Below, one piece after another: positions 17,788 through 26,927 of a stretch of 64,000 nt of DNA; within the stretch, counting starts at the first letter, position 1; every line of letters begins with the position of its first letter. The translations under genes and the position numbers were made by a program. Location: positions 1-64,000 of the forward strand of contig DOPM01000058.1 of assembly GCA_003513495.1 (NCBI GenBank), written 5' to 3'. Source of the stretch: Desulfosporosinus sp. GTDB taxonomy: Bacteria > Bacillota > Desulfitobacteriia > Desulfitobacteriales > Desulfitobacteriaceae. The notes below the pieces were generated by a model, which was not told the origin of the DNA, did no database searches, and was given only the letters and a program-made list of their open reading frames with translations.

Positions 17788-20079
17788 ATGAAACTAAACG
17801 CAAAGGCTATCTATTTTAATGGCATCGTTCAAGGGGTAGGCTTTCGACCGTTTGTTTTTAAACTTGCAGAAGAACTAGGTATTAAGGGTTGGGTGAATAA
17901 CTCGAGCAATGGTGTAACCATCCATGCAGAGGGAAATAACCTGGACCTGTTCTATCAGCGTTTAAGGACGGAGGCCCCTCCTCTGGCTCAAATCCTGATA
18001 GCACGATCCGAGGAGATTGGGATTAAACATTATGGAACCTTCGAAATAGTTGAGAGTGAGAGTGAGACAGAGTCCGAGGCAGATGTTTTGATTTCGCCGG
18101 ATGTTGCCACATGTAAAGATTGCCTTCGAGACATGGATAATCCTAAGAGTCGGTTTTACCAGTTTCCGCTTACAAATTGCACAAATTGTGGCCCTCGCTA
18201 TACGATTATTCGTGATATTCCGTATGACCGTGCATTAACAACAATGTCTAAATTTCAAATGTGCAAGACCTGTGCAATGGATTATAAGAATCCGAAAAAT
18301 CGACGTTTTCATGCCCAGCCAGTTGCTTGTGGAAATTGCGGACCAAAGCTTCAACTCATGGACGATCTCGGTAAACCGCTTCCAGGTATAGGGCTAGATC
18401 AGCTTGCGCAAGGCGGGATAATCGCAGTCAAAGGTCTAGGTGGGTTTCATCTCGTTTGCGATGCCCAAAATACTAAGGCTGTTCGTCGTTTGAGGGAACG
18501 AAAAGAACGGGGAGCTAAGCCCTTTGCTGTTATGGCTCGGTCTATCGCAAAAGCGCGAAACGAAGTCAATATTAGTACTAAGGAAGAGAAGTTGTTAAGA
18601 AGTTCTGCTGCCCCTATTGTTGTTCTGGAACGTAAGCAGGAAAGCACTGATTCTTTACCAGAGGAGATTGCGCCAGGTTTACATACTTTAGGGTTCATGC
18701 TTCCCTATACTCCTTTACACTATCTACTCTTTGAAGGGCCATCTGATTTTTTGGTCATCACAAGTGCTAACTTGAGTGGACGTCCCCTTATTTATACAAA
18801 TGAGGAGGCCCTGGAAACCTTACAGGGAATCGCAGATTTTTTCCTTATCCATGATAGAGACATATTTCATCCTTGTGATGACTCAGTTGTTCAAGTCATC
18901 GGAGAGGAAGAGGTTTTTTTTCGACGTGCCCGTGGCTATGTTCCCTTACCTATCTTAATGTCGGCCTATCACGTCAAGGTCCCACAACTAGCTGTTGGCG
19001 GAGATCTTAAGAATGCTTTTTGTCTGGCAAAGGGGCATAGGGCTTTTGTCAGTCAGTACCTAGGAGATATGGAAGGGTACGAAAATTTCCAGCGCTTTCA
19101 CCAAGAACTAGAATCCTTTCAACGAGTTGTCAACATAACCCCAAGTTTACTTTCTTACGATATGCATCCAAACTACCAAATGACGAGATTTGCCCTGGAA
19201 CAGCCTTGGCCCAAACAATCTGTACAGCATCATCACGCTCATCTTGTCAGTGTGTTAGGAGAATGGGATAGAACAGAACCGACCCTCGGAGTTATCTGTG
19301 ACGGAACTGGTTTGGGAGAGGATGGTTGCATCTGGGGATTTGAATTTCTGTATGGTAATTCCTTGGGCTATGAACGCAAAGCTCATCTTGAGTATTTGGG
19401 GCTGCCGGGGGGAGATGTAGGTGCAAAACACCCTCTGCGCATTGCTTATTCTTATCTTAGGACTCTTTTAACAGATGAGACGTGGGATAAGACGAAGCAC
19501 CTATGGTCATCCCTTTCTACACTCGAACGGCAAATCCTAGATCGTCAACTTGAGACTGGAGTTCAGGTCTTTCAAACCTCAAGTGCAGGGCGGCTCTTTG
19601 ATGCAGTCAGTGGATTGTTGGGTACTTGTACAAAGGTTACTTATGAAGGACAAGCCGCAATAGAACTAGAAAGTGCAGCAGTAAGGTTTTTTAAATCCAA
19701 CAAACAATACCAAAACAAATACGAACAGTTTTCTTATCCTTATGAAGTTAGGGTAGAAAACGAGGTTTTTATTCTTGGTGTCGGAGTACTTCTTGAAGAA
19801 TTAGTCTATGACCTTCTTAAGGGCGTGAGTCCCGAAAAAATTGCCTATCGCTTCCATGTTACCCTTGCCCAAGCTATCGTTGATTTGGCAGTGCGCTTAG
19901 ATGTTGAGAGTGGTCCTTTGGTTTTAACCGGAGGGGTATTCCAGAACAAGCTATTAACTGAAGCAGTGCTGTCGAACTGTAAAGAAAAAGGGATTAGAGT
20001 CTTGCGGTCTCGCACACTCCCTCCCGGGGACGGTGGACTGGCCTTCGGACAACTATTAATAGCGAATGAGGTGTTGTGA
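17788..20079 (+). CDS. hypF: Carbamoyltransferase HypF
   Basis: A 763-residue enzyme that converts carbamoyl phosphate to the carbamoyl group attached to the HypE C-terminal Cys, the source of the cyanide ligands on the hydrogenase iron. Domains in order: acylphosphatase (FNGIVQGVGFRPFVFKLA), two zinc fingers (CKDCLRDM...CTNCGPRY and CKTCAMDY...CGNCGP), a YrdC-like domain, and a Kae1-like carbamoyltransferase with HHHAHLVSVLGE and LTGGVFQNKLL. Length is standard. It opens a hypFCDE operon divergent from hyaABCD. Confidence 0.95.
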   Translation: MKLNAKAIYFNGIVQGVGFRPFVFKLAEELGIKGWVNNSSNGVTIHAEGNNLDLFYQRLRTEAPPLAQILIARSEEIGIKHYGTFEIVESESETESEADVLISPDVATCKDCLRDMDNPKSRFYQFPLTNCTNCGPRYTIIRDIPYDRALTTMSKFQMCKTCAMDYKNPKNRRFHAQPVACGNCGPKLQLMDDLGKPLPGIGLDQLAQGGIIAVKGLGGFHLVCDAQNTKAVRRLRERKERGAKPFAVMARSIAKARNEVNISTKEEKLLRSSAAPIVVLERKQESTDSLPEEIAPGLHTLGFMLPYTPLHYLLFEGPSDFLVITSANLSGRPLIYTNEEALETLQGIADFFLIHDRDIFHPCDDSVVQVIGEEEVFFRRARGYVPLPILMSAYHVKVPQLAVGGDLKNAFCLAKGHRAFVSQYLGDMEGYENFQRFHQELESFQRVVNITPSLLSYDMHPNYQMTRFALEQPWPKQSVQHHHAHLVSVLGEWDRTEPTLGVICDGTGLGEDGCIWGFEFLYGNSLGYERKAHLEYLGLPGGDVGAKHPLRIAYSYLRTLLTDETWDKTKHLWSSLSTLERQILDRQLETGVQVFQTSSAGRLFDAVSGLLGTCTKVTYEGQAAIELESAAVRFFKSNKQYQNKYEQFSYPYEVRVENEVFILGVGVLLEELVYDLLKGVSPEKIAYRFHVTLAQAIVDLAVRLDVESGPLVLTGGVFQNKLLTEAVLSNCKEKGIRVLRSRTLPPGDGGLAFGQLLIANEVL

Positions 20080-20080
20080 A

Positions 20081-20311
20081 ATGTGTTTAGCCATTCCTGC
20101 CAAAGTAGTTACGCTGAAGGGATCAATTGCTCAAGTGGATATGATGGGAAACGAACGGATTATTAGTACAGACTTAGTACCGGAGGTTAAACTGGGTGAT
20201 TATGTATTAGTTCATGCAGGATTTGCCATTGGAATAATTGACGACGAGAGTGCGAAAGAAACAGAAGAACTTTTGTTGGAGGTAGCCAAAGCCTATGAAG
20301 AAGAGGAGTAA
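20081..20311 (+). CDS. hypC: Hydrogenase maturation chaperone HypC
   Basis: A 76-residue chaperone that, with HypD, carries the Fe(CN)2CO unit to the large subunit. The start must be ATG 20081 because the family needs Cys directly after the initiator Met (MCLAIPAKV). That places the start one base after the hypF stop. The gene overlaps hypD by 17 bases. Confidence 0.95.
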   Translation: MCLAIPAKVVTLKGSIAQVDMMGNERIISTDLVPEVKLGDYVLVHAGFAIGIIDDESAKETEELLLEVAKAYEEEE

Positions 20312-21386
20312 GGATTTACTGACTAAGGCGGGTGACTATCAAGCAGAGATCAAGGAGCTGGCTAAGAGTCCGTATACAATCATGGAGGTCTGTGGAACAC
20401 ATACGGTCACCATAGCTAAAAACGCTATTCGAGAGCTGCTGCCAAACACGGTGCGCTTAATTTCTGGTCCGGGCTGTCCAGTCTGTGTGACGGATAGCAG
20501 TGATATTGACCGTTATCTGTATTTAGCTGCCCAGCCGAAGGTTATTACTGCAACCTTCGGGGACATGATTAGAGTACCGGGTACGGACAAAAGTTTGCAG
20601 GTACTAAGAGCGGAGGGGGCGGACGTTCGAATTGTTTATTCAACTCAAGATGCTCTGGAACTAGCCCGTAGAAATCCTGATAAAGAGGTTGTTTTTTTAG
20701 GGGTTGGGTTTGAAACCACGATCCCAACCGTTGCGGTAAGCTTAGAAATTGCGAAACGAGAAGGAATCAAGAATTATTCTGTGCTATCCATGCACAAAGT
20801 CGTTCCCCCGGTTTTAAAACTGTTGGCGGAGGATGACCAATTGGCTGTTAATGCCTTTCTTCATCCTGGTCATGTCTGCTCAATTATCGGAATCGAACCG
20901 ATTGAGTTTATGGCCAAAGACTATGGTTTACCCGGAGCAGTGACAGGATTTGACGCTCTTGATATTTTAGAAGGGATTGTTATGCTTCTGCGTCAACGTG
21001 AAGAGGCACGTTCAGATATCGAAATCCAATATCAACGTGTGGTTAAGGCTGCGGGGAATCCTAAGGCCAAGAATTTCATTGAGCGGGTTTTTGAACCGGT
21101 CGATGCGTCCTGGCGAGGTATAGGGCTTATACCACAAAGCGGCTTGGGTATGCGGGAGGAATACAGTCTTTGGGATGCAGCACGCAAATTTTCCTTACCC
21201 ACGTTTAATTCACCGGAAACACCGGGGTGTCGTTGTGGTGATGTATTAAGGGGGCTCATCTATCCCACACAATGTCCCTTGTTCGCTAAACACTGTACGC
21301 CGATGAAGCCCATTGGCCCTTGCATGGTTTCGACGGAAGGGTCTTGTGCGGCTTATCACCGCTACTCTCAAAGGAGTGTGGATTGA
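20295..21386 (+). CDS. hypD: Hydrogenase maturation protein HypD
   Basis: A 363-residue iron-sulfur protein on which the Fe(CN)2CO cofactor is assembled with HypC and HypE. Conserved elements are EVCGTHT, GPGCPVCVT, the C-terminal 4Fe-4S region CRCGDVLRG with CPLF and CTPMKPIGPCMVS. The start at ATG 20295 follows GGAGG (20279-20283) and overlaps hypC. Confidence 0.93.
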   Translation: MKKRSKDLLTKAGDYQAEIKELAKSPYTIMEVCGTHTVTIAKNAIRELLPNTVRLISGPGCPVCVTDSSDIDRYLYLAAQPKVITATFGDMIRVPGTDKSLQVLRAEGADVRIVYSTQDALELARRNPDKEVVFLGVGFETTIPTVAVSLEIAKREGIKNYSVLSMHKVVPPVLKLLAEDDQLAVNAFLHPGHVCSIIGIEPIEFMAKDYGLPGAVTGFDALDILEGIVMLLRQREEARSDIEIQYQRVVKAAGNPKAKNFIERVFEPVDASWRGIGLIPQSGLGMREEYSLWDAARKFSLPTFNSPETPGCRCGDVLRGLIYPTQCPLFAKHCTPMKPIGPCMVSTEGSCAAYHRYSQRSVD

Positions 21387-22379
21387 ATGGAACGCATTAT
21401 GTTAGCCCATGGAAGCGGTGGACGACTGAGCCACGAACTAATTCGTGACCTTTTTCAAAAACATCTTGGAAATAAGTACTTAGATCAAATGAATGATGCA
21501 GTACTGTTGCCTGGCCAAGAGCAACTCGCCGTAACCACGGACTCTTTTGTGGTGTCGCCTTTATTTTTTCGAGGCGGGAATATTGGTAAGCTAGCAGTCT
21601 GTGGCACGGTCAATGATCTGGCGGTTAGTGGTGCAATTCCTAAGTTTTTAACCTTTGCCCTTATTTTAGAAGAAGGTCTGGGCATGGATGAATTGGAACA
21701 GATTATTAAAAGTGTTGCTGAGACAGCCGCTGAAGCCGGAATAGTTATTGTAAGTGGAGATACAAAAGTTGTGGAACGCGGAAACGCTGATAAGGTATTT
21801 ATAAATACGACTGGGATAGGGTATATTACAGATCGTTTAGTAGGCCCGGATCAGATAAAGTCCGGTGATGAGATTTTGATTAGCGGGACGATAGGAGATC
21901 ATGGGATTGCAATTTTGTCGGAGCGTGAAGGGTTGGAATTCCAGACTCCTGTACTTAGTGACTGTGCCCCTTTAAATAACTTGATTGATGCTTTTTATCT
22001 GCCGGGAGTTAAATGTATGAGAGACCCTACCCGTGGCGGCGTGGCAACTACTCTCAATGAATTAGCCCAACAGGCCGGAGTGAGTATGCTTTTAAATGAA
22101 GAACAATTACCTGTGTCTCCCAGCGTACAAGGTGCCTGTGAGATGTTAGGACTGGATCCCCTTTATTTAGCAAATGAAGGAAAAGTGCTAGTCATTGCGG
22201 CATCAGACATTGCTGATCAAGTACTCTTGAACATGCAGGCTCACCCATTGGGCCGAAAGGCAGCTCGCATCGGACGAGTTCAAGAAGGAAAATCAGGGCT
22301 CGTGCTTTTGGAAACGTTTCTCGGGGGGAAACGTATTGTTGGTATGCTCGAGGGTGAACACCTTCCCCGGATTTGTTAG
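21387..22379 (+). CDS. hypE: Hydrogenase expression/formation protein HypE
   Basis: A 330-residue PurM-like ATPase that dehydrates its thiocarboxamide to thiocyanate, giving the cyanide ligands. The protein ends in PRIC, the required C-terminal Cys that HypF modifies. It begins MLAHGSGGRLSHELI after the first Met and contains the ATP-binding DPTRGGVATTLNE. It starts directly after the hypD stop, completing the hypFCDE set. Confidence 0.95.
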   Translation: MERIMLAHGSGGRLSHELIRDLFQKHLGNKYLDQMNDAVLLPGQEQLAVTTDSFVVSPLFFRGGNIGKLAVCGTVNDLAVSGAIPKFLTFALILEEGLGMDELEQIIKSVAETAAEAGIVIVSGDTKVVERGNADKVFINTTGIGYITDRLVGPDQIKSGDEILISGTIGDHGIAILSEREGLEFQTPVLSDCAPLNNLIDAFYLPGVKCMRDPTRGGVATTLNELAQQAGVSMLLNEEQLPVSPSVQGACEMLGLDPLYLANEGKVLVIAASDIADQVLLNMQAHPLGRKAARIGRVQEGKSGLVLLETFLGGKRIVGMLEGEHLPRIC

Positions 22380-22397
22380 AAAGTATGAGGCGGTATT

Positions 22398-22820
22398 ATG
22401 AGGATAGCAGTTATCGATGGACAGGGTGGGGGTATAGGCAAACACATTGTCGAACAGTTGCGCAAAAGACTCCCTGAGTTGAATATCCTTGCACTAGGTA
22501 CGAATGCACTGGCAACCGGGGCAATGCTACGCGCTGGAGCAACAGAGGGTGCATCTGGAGAATCGGCCATTTGTTATAATGTGGAGCGGGTAGACATTAT
22601 TGTGGGCTCGGTAGCTATTATGATGGTCTATGGCCTACTAGGAGAGATTACGGCGAATATGGCTACAGCAATTTCAGGCAGCAAAGCAGATAAATTACTT
22701 CTCCCCATCCAACGTGGAAATATTCAGCTCATAGGTGTACACCGCATCCCTCTGCCTCATCAGATTGAAGCCCTAGTGATAGAAGTAGAAGAACGACTTA
22801 AGAACCGTCCCCTTGTCTAG
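22398..22820 (+). CDS. DUF3842 family protein
   Basis: A 140-residue protein that I recognise as DUF3842, function unknown. It starts with IAVIDGQGGGIGKHIVEQL, a beta-strand/Gly-rich loop/helix resembling a dinucleotide-binding turn, and is otherwise an alpha/beta protein with no membrane segment or metal motif. It lies 18 bases after hypE and is probably in the hyp operon. The last codons and stop (22802-22820) lie in a sequence almost identical to the reverse complement of the repeat at 58150, so the natural C-terminus may have been altered by repeat insertion. Confidence 0.75.
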   Translation: MRIAVIDGQGGGIGKHIVEQLRKRLPELNILALGTNALATGAMLRAGATEGASGESAICYNVERVDIIVGSVAIMMVYGLLGEITANMATAISGSKADKLLLPIQRGNIQLIGVHRIPLPHQIEALVIEVEERLKNRPLV

Positions 22821-22822
22821 AC

Positions 22823-22857
22823 TTGACAAAGGGTTTAATGATTGCTATCATTAAACC
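22823..22857 (+). promoter_or_regulatory. Sigma-A promoter with overlapping palindrome, before cysK
   Basis: TTGACA (22823-22828), 17 bases, then TATCAT (22846-22851). A perfect 11-bp inverted repeat, GGTTTAATGAT/ATCATTAAACC (22832-22842 and 22847-22857), covers the spacer and the -10 box. This could be an operator for cysK control, or a small terminator for the hyp operon. Confidence 0.6.
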
Positions 22858-22889
22858 ATAGTAATTTGATATGAAATGGGGTATTTGAT

Positions 22890-23810
22890 GTGAGGGTTGT
22901 AGATAACATTACAGACTTAATTGGGAAGACCCCTTTGATTCGTCTGCAGCGTTTGGTTCAACCAGGTATGGCTAACATCTATGTTAAAGTTGAGTCTTTT
23001 AATCCTGGCGGGAGTGTCAAAGACCGTATTGCTTGGGGAATGATCAAGGATGCCGAGGAACGAGGGGTGCTTCGTCCTGGCGGAACAATTATTGAGCCTA
23101 CAAGCGGGAATACGGGGATTGGATTAGCGATGATCGCAGCTGCCCGGGGGTATCGATTGATTTTGGTCATGCCTGATTCCTTAAGCGTTGAACGACGGAT
23201 GCTTATGTCTGCTTATGGTGCAGAGTTTGTTCTAACCCCTGGGGCCCAAGGAATGAATGGGGCAATCACCGAAGCAAAACGCTTGCTCAGTGAGAACCCG
23301 GATTACTTCATGCCGCAACAGTTTGAAAATCTTGCTAATCCAGAAGCTCATAGAAAGAGTACAGCGTTAGAACTTCTTGACCAGTTGAAGGATATCCATG
23401 CTTTTGTCGCTGGAATCGGGACAGGAGGGACAATCACTGGGGTTGGTGAGGTTTTAAAAGCCCGGCTTCCGGAAATAAAGATCATCGGGGCGGAACCGGC
23501 CGCTTCACCGGTTATTTCAGGCGGAAAACCAGGACCACATAAAATTCAAGGAATTGGTGCGGGATTTATACCAGACGTTTTAAACAAGACGATCTTAGAT
23601 CAAGTTGTTCAAGTGAGCAATGAGGATGCCATGGATACAGCGCGTCGTATGGCACGGGAAGAAGGACTTTTGGTAGGAATTTCTTCTGGAGCAGCAATCA
23701 GCGCAGCTCTCCAAGTTGCCGCAACTTTAGGGGAAGGCAAAAACCTCGTTGTCCTAGCCCCGGATACAGGAGAACGTTATTTGAGCACTGAACTTTTCAG
23801 CAACCGCTAA
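22890..23810 (+). CDS. cysK: Cysteine synthase (O-acetylserine sulfhydrylase)
   Basis: A 306-residue PLP enzyme that makes cysteine from O-acetylserine and sulfide. The PLP Lys is in GGSVKDRIA, the substrate loop is PTSGNTGIGLAM, and the phosphate-binding turn is GTGGTITGVGEV. Start is GTG 22890 (an ATG two bases upstream is followed by a stop). It has its own promoter and ends at a repeat-type hairpin. Confidence 0.93.
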   Translation: MRVVDNITDLIGKTPLIRLQRLVQPGMANIYVKVESFNPGGSVKDRIAWGMIKDAEERGVLRPGGTIIEPTSGNTGIGLAMIAAARGYRLILVMPDSLSVERRMLMSAYGAEFVLTPGAQGMNGAITEAKRLLSENPDYFMPQQFENLANPEAHRKSTALELLDQLKDIHAFVAGIGTGGTITGVGEVLKARLPEIKIIGAEPAASPVISGGKPGPHKIQGIGAGFIPDVLNKTILDQVVQVSNEDAMDTARRMAREEGLLVGISSGAAISAALQVAATLGEGKNLVVLAPDTGERYLSTELFSNR

Positions 23811-23820
23811 ATGAAACAGG

Positions 23821-23864
23821 GGGACAGGTGTGGTGTTTCGGTATTGAAACACCGCACCTGTCCC
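23821..23864. terminator. GGGACAGG-type repeat hairpin after cysK
   Basis: The arms 23821-23839 and 23846-23864 pair over 19 positions with one G-U pair and the loop GGTATT. It belongs to the same family as 4463-4505. No long U-tract follows, so termination is likely but not certain. Confidence 0.6.
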
Positions 23865-23957
23865 TGTGTTTCTCCAAAGGAGCTCTTTTTTGGAGCTGCC
23901 GGTATTCTGTCACAGACATCGAGGAATTGCGTAGTCTTTTTAAGATAGGTGAGAGGG

Positions 23958-24380
23958 ATGAATGAAACGATTAAACTGAGGTTTGCGATTGTCTTTTCTG
24001 TAGTTTTGGTTGGAGCGATTATATTTGGTGCAGTATATTGGGGTTCAGTTTCTTTTGGTAACAAGATTTCATATAAAGAAGTATCACTAGAGCAAATCGT
24101 TGCCAAGGAAGAGATTCAAAAAATAGAGAGTCAAAATGACTCAGGGAACCCATCCTGTGGTGTTATGGATAGTGGATTTAAAAACTACGCTACAATCATA
24201 CCCCCAAAAGGGCAAAAAGTTGAAATTATTTCAGTGGGGAAATCAGAAAATGTAGGAATAGATATTGTTTATGATATTGTTGATGTATCTGATAACAATG
24301 CCCTGCCAGAAGGTATTGCCATAGAGTTTATAAATCTTTTTGGGTCCCCAGTTGGATTTGTCCAAAACCGGAGCAAATAG
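23958..24380 (+). CDS. Membrane-anchored protein of unknown function
   Basis: About 140 residues with one N-terminal hydrophobic segment (LRFAIVFSVVLVGAIIFGAVYW) followed by an extracytoplasmic domain with a single Cys (NPSCGVMD). I do not recognise a family. The ATG at 23958 is chosen over GTG 23949 because AGGTGAGAGG precedes it. It stands alone between cysK and yebC. Confidence 0.6.
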   Translation: MNETIKLRFAIVFSVVLVGAIIFGAVYWGSVSFGNKISYKEVSLEQIVAKEEIQKIESQNDSGNPSCGVMDSGFKNYATIIPPKGQKVEIISVGKSENVGIDIVYDIVDVSDNNALPEGIAIEFINLFGSPVGFVQNRSK

Positions 24381-24504
24381 TATGCAATTTGGAAGTGATT
24401 GCTAAATATTGCATGTAACCACTCCTGTTTGCCTAATACACCTTTACAAGAGAAATTAGCTTGTGCTAAACTATTTAAGATTAGCATAAGGAGGCTTTAA
24501 CAAC

Positions 24505-25248
24505 ATGTCGGGACATTCAAAGTGGTCAAACATTAAACATAAAAAAGGTAAGGCTGATGCTCAAAAGGGTAAAATATTCACGAAGCTGGGTCGAGAGTTG
24601 TTAATTGCTGCCCGTGCTTGTGGAGGAGACGTTAACGACTTTCGCTTAAAAATTGCCATAGAAAATGCTAAAGCCCAAAACCTGCCAAATGAAAATATTC
24701 AAAGGGCCATTCAAAAAGGGGCTGGTGGGACAGAAGGGGCAAATTATGAAGAGCTGCGTTATGAAGGATACGGTCCGGGTGGGGTAGCCATTATGATCGA
24801 TATCTTAACGGATAATCGTAACCGAACTGCTGGGGAAGTACGTCATATTTTTTCCAAGAATGGTGGAAATATGGGGGAGACCGGCAGTGTAGGCTGGATG
24901 TTTGAAGACAAAGGGCAGCTGAGAATCCTGCGTGAGGGCCTAAAACTAAGCGAAGATGATTTAATGTTGACTGCCTTAGATGCAGGAGCTGAGGATTTTG
25001 AAGCAGATGAAGAAGGATTTGTTGTCTATACGACTCCTCAAGATATGGAGGCTGTGCGTCAAGCCCTTCTCGATCAGAATATCTCGGTTAATGAAGCGGA
25101 ACTTAGCCCCATTCCACAAAATTCTATTGAAATCACTGACCCAGAACAAGCTCGTAAACTGGTTAATTTGATGAATAAGTTAGAGGATCATGATGATTCA
25201 CAAGGAGTCTATTCCAATTTCGAATTGGCGGATGGTCTTGACTTCTAA
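24505..25248 (+). CDS. yebC: YebC/PmpR-family protein
   Basis: A 247-residue YebC/PmpR/TACO1-family protein, described both as a DNA-binding regulator and as a translation factor for proline-rich stretches. The start [18 protein letters not shown] and [10 protein letters not shown] are typical. Start ATG follows AAGGAGG. It opens the conserved yebC-bofC-ruvCAB order found in clostridia-like genomes. Confidence 0.92.
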   Translation: MSGHSKWSNIKHKKGKADAQKGKIFTKLGRELLIAARACGGDVNDFRLKIAIENAKAQNLPNENIQRAIQKGAGGTEGANYEELRYEGYGPGGVAIMIDILTDNRNRTAGEVRHIFSKNGGNMGETGSVGWMFEDKGQLRILREGLKLSEDDLMLTALDAGAEDFEADEEGFVVYTTPQDMEAVRQALLDQNISVNEAELSPIPQNSIEITDPEQARKLVNLMNKLEDHDDSQGVYSNFELADGLDF

Positions 25249-25306
25249 TGTATGACGATTACTAAGTTCATTCAAATCCACCATAGCTGAAGACGATTAA
25301 ATTAAG

Positions 25307-25353
25307 CCCTCCTGGCAAGACTATAGCCAAGAAGACAATGTCAGGAGGGTTTT
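25307..25353 (+). terminator. Stem-loop that also contains the RBS of the next gene
   Basis: CCCTCCTGGCA (25307-25317) pairs with TGTCAGGAGGG (25339-25349) and is followed by TTTTT. It looks like the yebC terminator. However, its 3' arm contains AGGAGGG, the only ribosome site in front of the ATG at 25359. The hairpin can therefore also mask translation of the bofC-like gene. Confidence 0.65.
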
Positions 25354-25358
25354 TCATT

Positions 25359-25736
25359 ATGTCCAGGTGGAAAGTCATGAGTATGGTTCTTATAATAGGC
25401 GTGGGAATTGGTTGCCTGGTACCTGTTGCAACCTTATGGTGGTCCACGAATCATCGCGCCCATTCCGCATTGAATACGTTGAATCCAGAAAGCATAGTAG
25501 CAATTAATTCGGGAAGTGAAAGTTATCATTTTGGATTTGACCAAGGGGTGCTTTCCGTGATTGAAGGAAAGCCAGGTGAGAGCGGCAATGTAATTGTCAC
25601 GGGATTAAATGTTGAGTCTTGGCCAAAGGAGATTTTAGATATGGCCCCGACGGTCGAATTCTACTCTTTAGATGAAGTTCAATCCTTTATTGATACTGCA
25701 CAAGAATTCCCTGTGGCTGGAGTAAAAACAGATTAG
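25359..25736 (+). CDS. BofC C-terminal-domain-like protein
   Basis: A 125-residue protein with one N-terminal hydrophobic segment (VMSMVLIIGVGIGCLVPVATLWW) and an exported domain. The ending VEFYSLDEVQSFIDTAQEF resembles the C-terminal domain of BofC, which in Bacillus acts in the forespore to control SpoIVB/sigma-K activation. The N-terminal BofC domain is missing. ATG 25359 is preferred because AGGAGGG (25343-25349) is 9 bases upstream. Confidence 0.6.
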   Translation: MSRWKVMSMVLIIGVGIGCLVPVATLWWSTNHRAHSALNTLNPESIVAINSGSESYHFGFDQGVLSVIEGKPGESGNVIVTGLNVESWPKEILDMAPTVEFYSLDEVQSFIDTAQEFPVAGVKTD

Positions 25737-25800
25737 AGAAGAGAGAAAGGGAATCATCCGTCTTCTGTCGAAATCTACAAAGACTGAAAGGAAGACGAAC

Positions 25801-26295
25801 ATGATTATTTTAGGAATTGACCCAGGAACTGCCATTATGGGTTATGGCTTAATTGAACAAAAAGGAAATAGCTTAAACGCCCTTGCTTATTCTTGTTGGC
25901 GAACGCCGGCTCATACCCCTTTGGCAGAGCGTTTATTGATGTTGTATGAACAAATTGACCCGTTTCTGAGTGTACATCAACCGGATCACATTGCGGTGGA
26001 AGAGTTATTTTTTAATAGAAATACAACTACTGCTTTAGCAGTAGGACACGCAAGGGGTATCGTTTTATTGGCTGGTGCCCAACATGGTATTCCGATTTAT
26101 GAATACACCCCCTTGCAGATCAAACAAGCTGTGGTAGGGTATGGGAAAGCTGAAAAAAAACAAGTCCAACAAATGGTAAGAGGATTATTAGGGCTAGATG
26201 AAGTTCCGAAGCCAGACGATACAGCAGATGCTCTAGCGGTTGCGATCTGTCATGCCCATAGCTATGTTTTGAACCGCAGAATGGGGGAATTCTGA
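25801..26295 (+). CDS. ruvC: Holliday junction endonuclease RuvC
   Basis: A 164-residue resolvase that cuts Holliday junctions after RuvAB branch migration. Catalytic acidic residues are in [18 protein letters not shown], and the C-terminal [13 protein letters not shown]. It overlaps ruvA by one base and forms ruvCAB. Confidence 0.95.
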   Translation: MIILGIDPGTAIMGYGLIEQKGNSLNALAYSCWRTPAHTPLAERLLMLYEQIDPFLSVHQPDHIAVEELFFNRNTTTALAVGHARGIVLLAGAQHGIPIYEYTPLQIKQAVVGYGKAEKKQVQQMVRGLLGLDEVPKPDDTADALAVAICHAHSYVLNRRMGEF

Positions 26296-26897
26296 TGATT
26301 GGCATGTTGCGAGGTAAAGTTTGGGAGATACAATCTGAACGTTTAGTGATCGATGTACAAGGAACAGGGTACTTGCTTACTGTGCCCTATGGACTATTGG
26401 CAAAAGCACACCCAGGACAGGAACTTGTCGTGTATACCCACGTGGTTATGCGTGAAGATGATCTATCCCTTTATGGGTTCTCCTCCTTTGAAGAAAAGCA
26501 ACTCTTTCTTCAAATGTTAAGTGTTTCAGGTATTGGTCCTAAAGCAGCTATTTCCCTCCTTTCAACCTTTGGCGCGGTTCAGATTGAAAGTGCGATTGCT
26601 AGTGAAAATCTTAGTTTATTGACGAAGGTCCCTGGCATTGGCAAAAAAACGGCACAACGACTCATCCTTGAACTTAAAGAAAAGTTTAGGGGGCATAATT
26701 CACTTCAAGCTGAAGGTGTCTCGTACTCCGAACCTTCTACGAACACACAATCTGAGGCATTACAAACCTTATTGGCCTTAGGCTTTGGATTAGACGAAGC
26801 AAGACAGACCCTTGGTCAGGTCCTAAAAGTCGGTGGTGAATTAACGACTGAAGAACAGGTAAAGAAGGCCTTGCGTTTACTCGCACCAAGAAGTTAA
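26295..26897 (+). CDS. ruvA: Holliday junction DNA helicase subunit RuvA
   Basis: A 200-residue junction-binding protein with an N-terminal OB-fold, two helix-hairpin-helix motifs ([13 protein letters not shown] and [13 protein letters not shown]) and a C-terminal RuvB-contact domain ([19 protein letters not shown]). Start is ATG 26295, overlapping the ruvC stop. Confidence 0.95.
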   Translation: MIGMLRGKVWEIQSERLVIDVQGTGYLLTVPYGLLAKAHPGQELVVYTHVVMREDDLSLYGFSSFEEKQLFLQMLSVSGIGPKAAISLLSTFGAVQIESAIASENLSLLTKVPGIGKKTAQRLILELKEKFRGHNSLQAEGVSYSEPSTNTQSEALQTLLALGFGLDEARQTLGQVLKVGGELTTEEQVKKALRLLAPRS

Positions 26898-26927
26898 ATT
26901 TAGTCTGACAAGAGGGGGGGCTAGACT

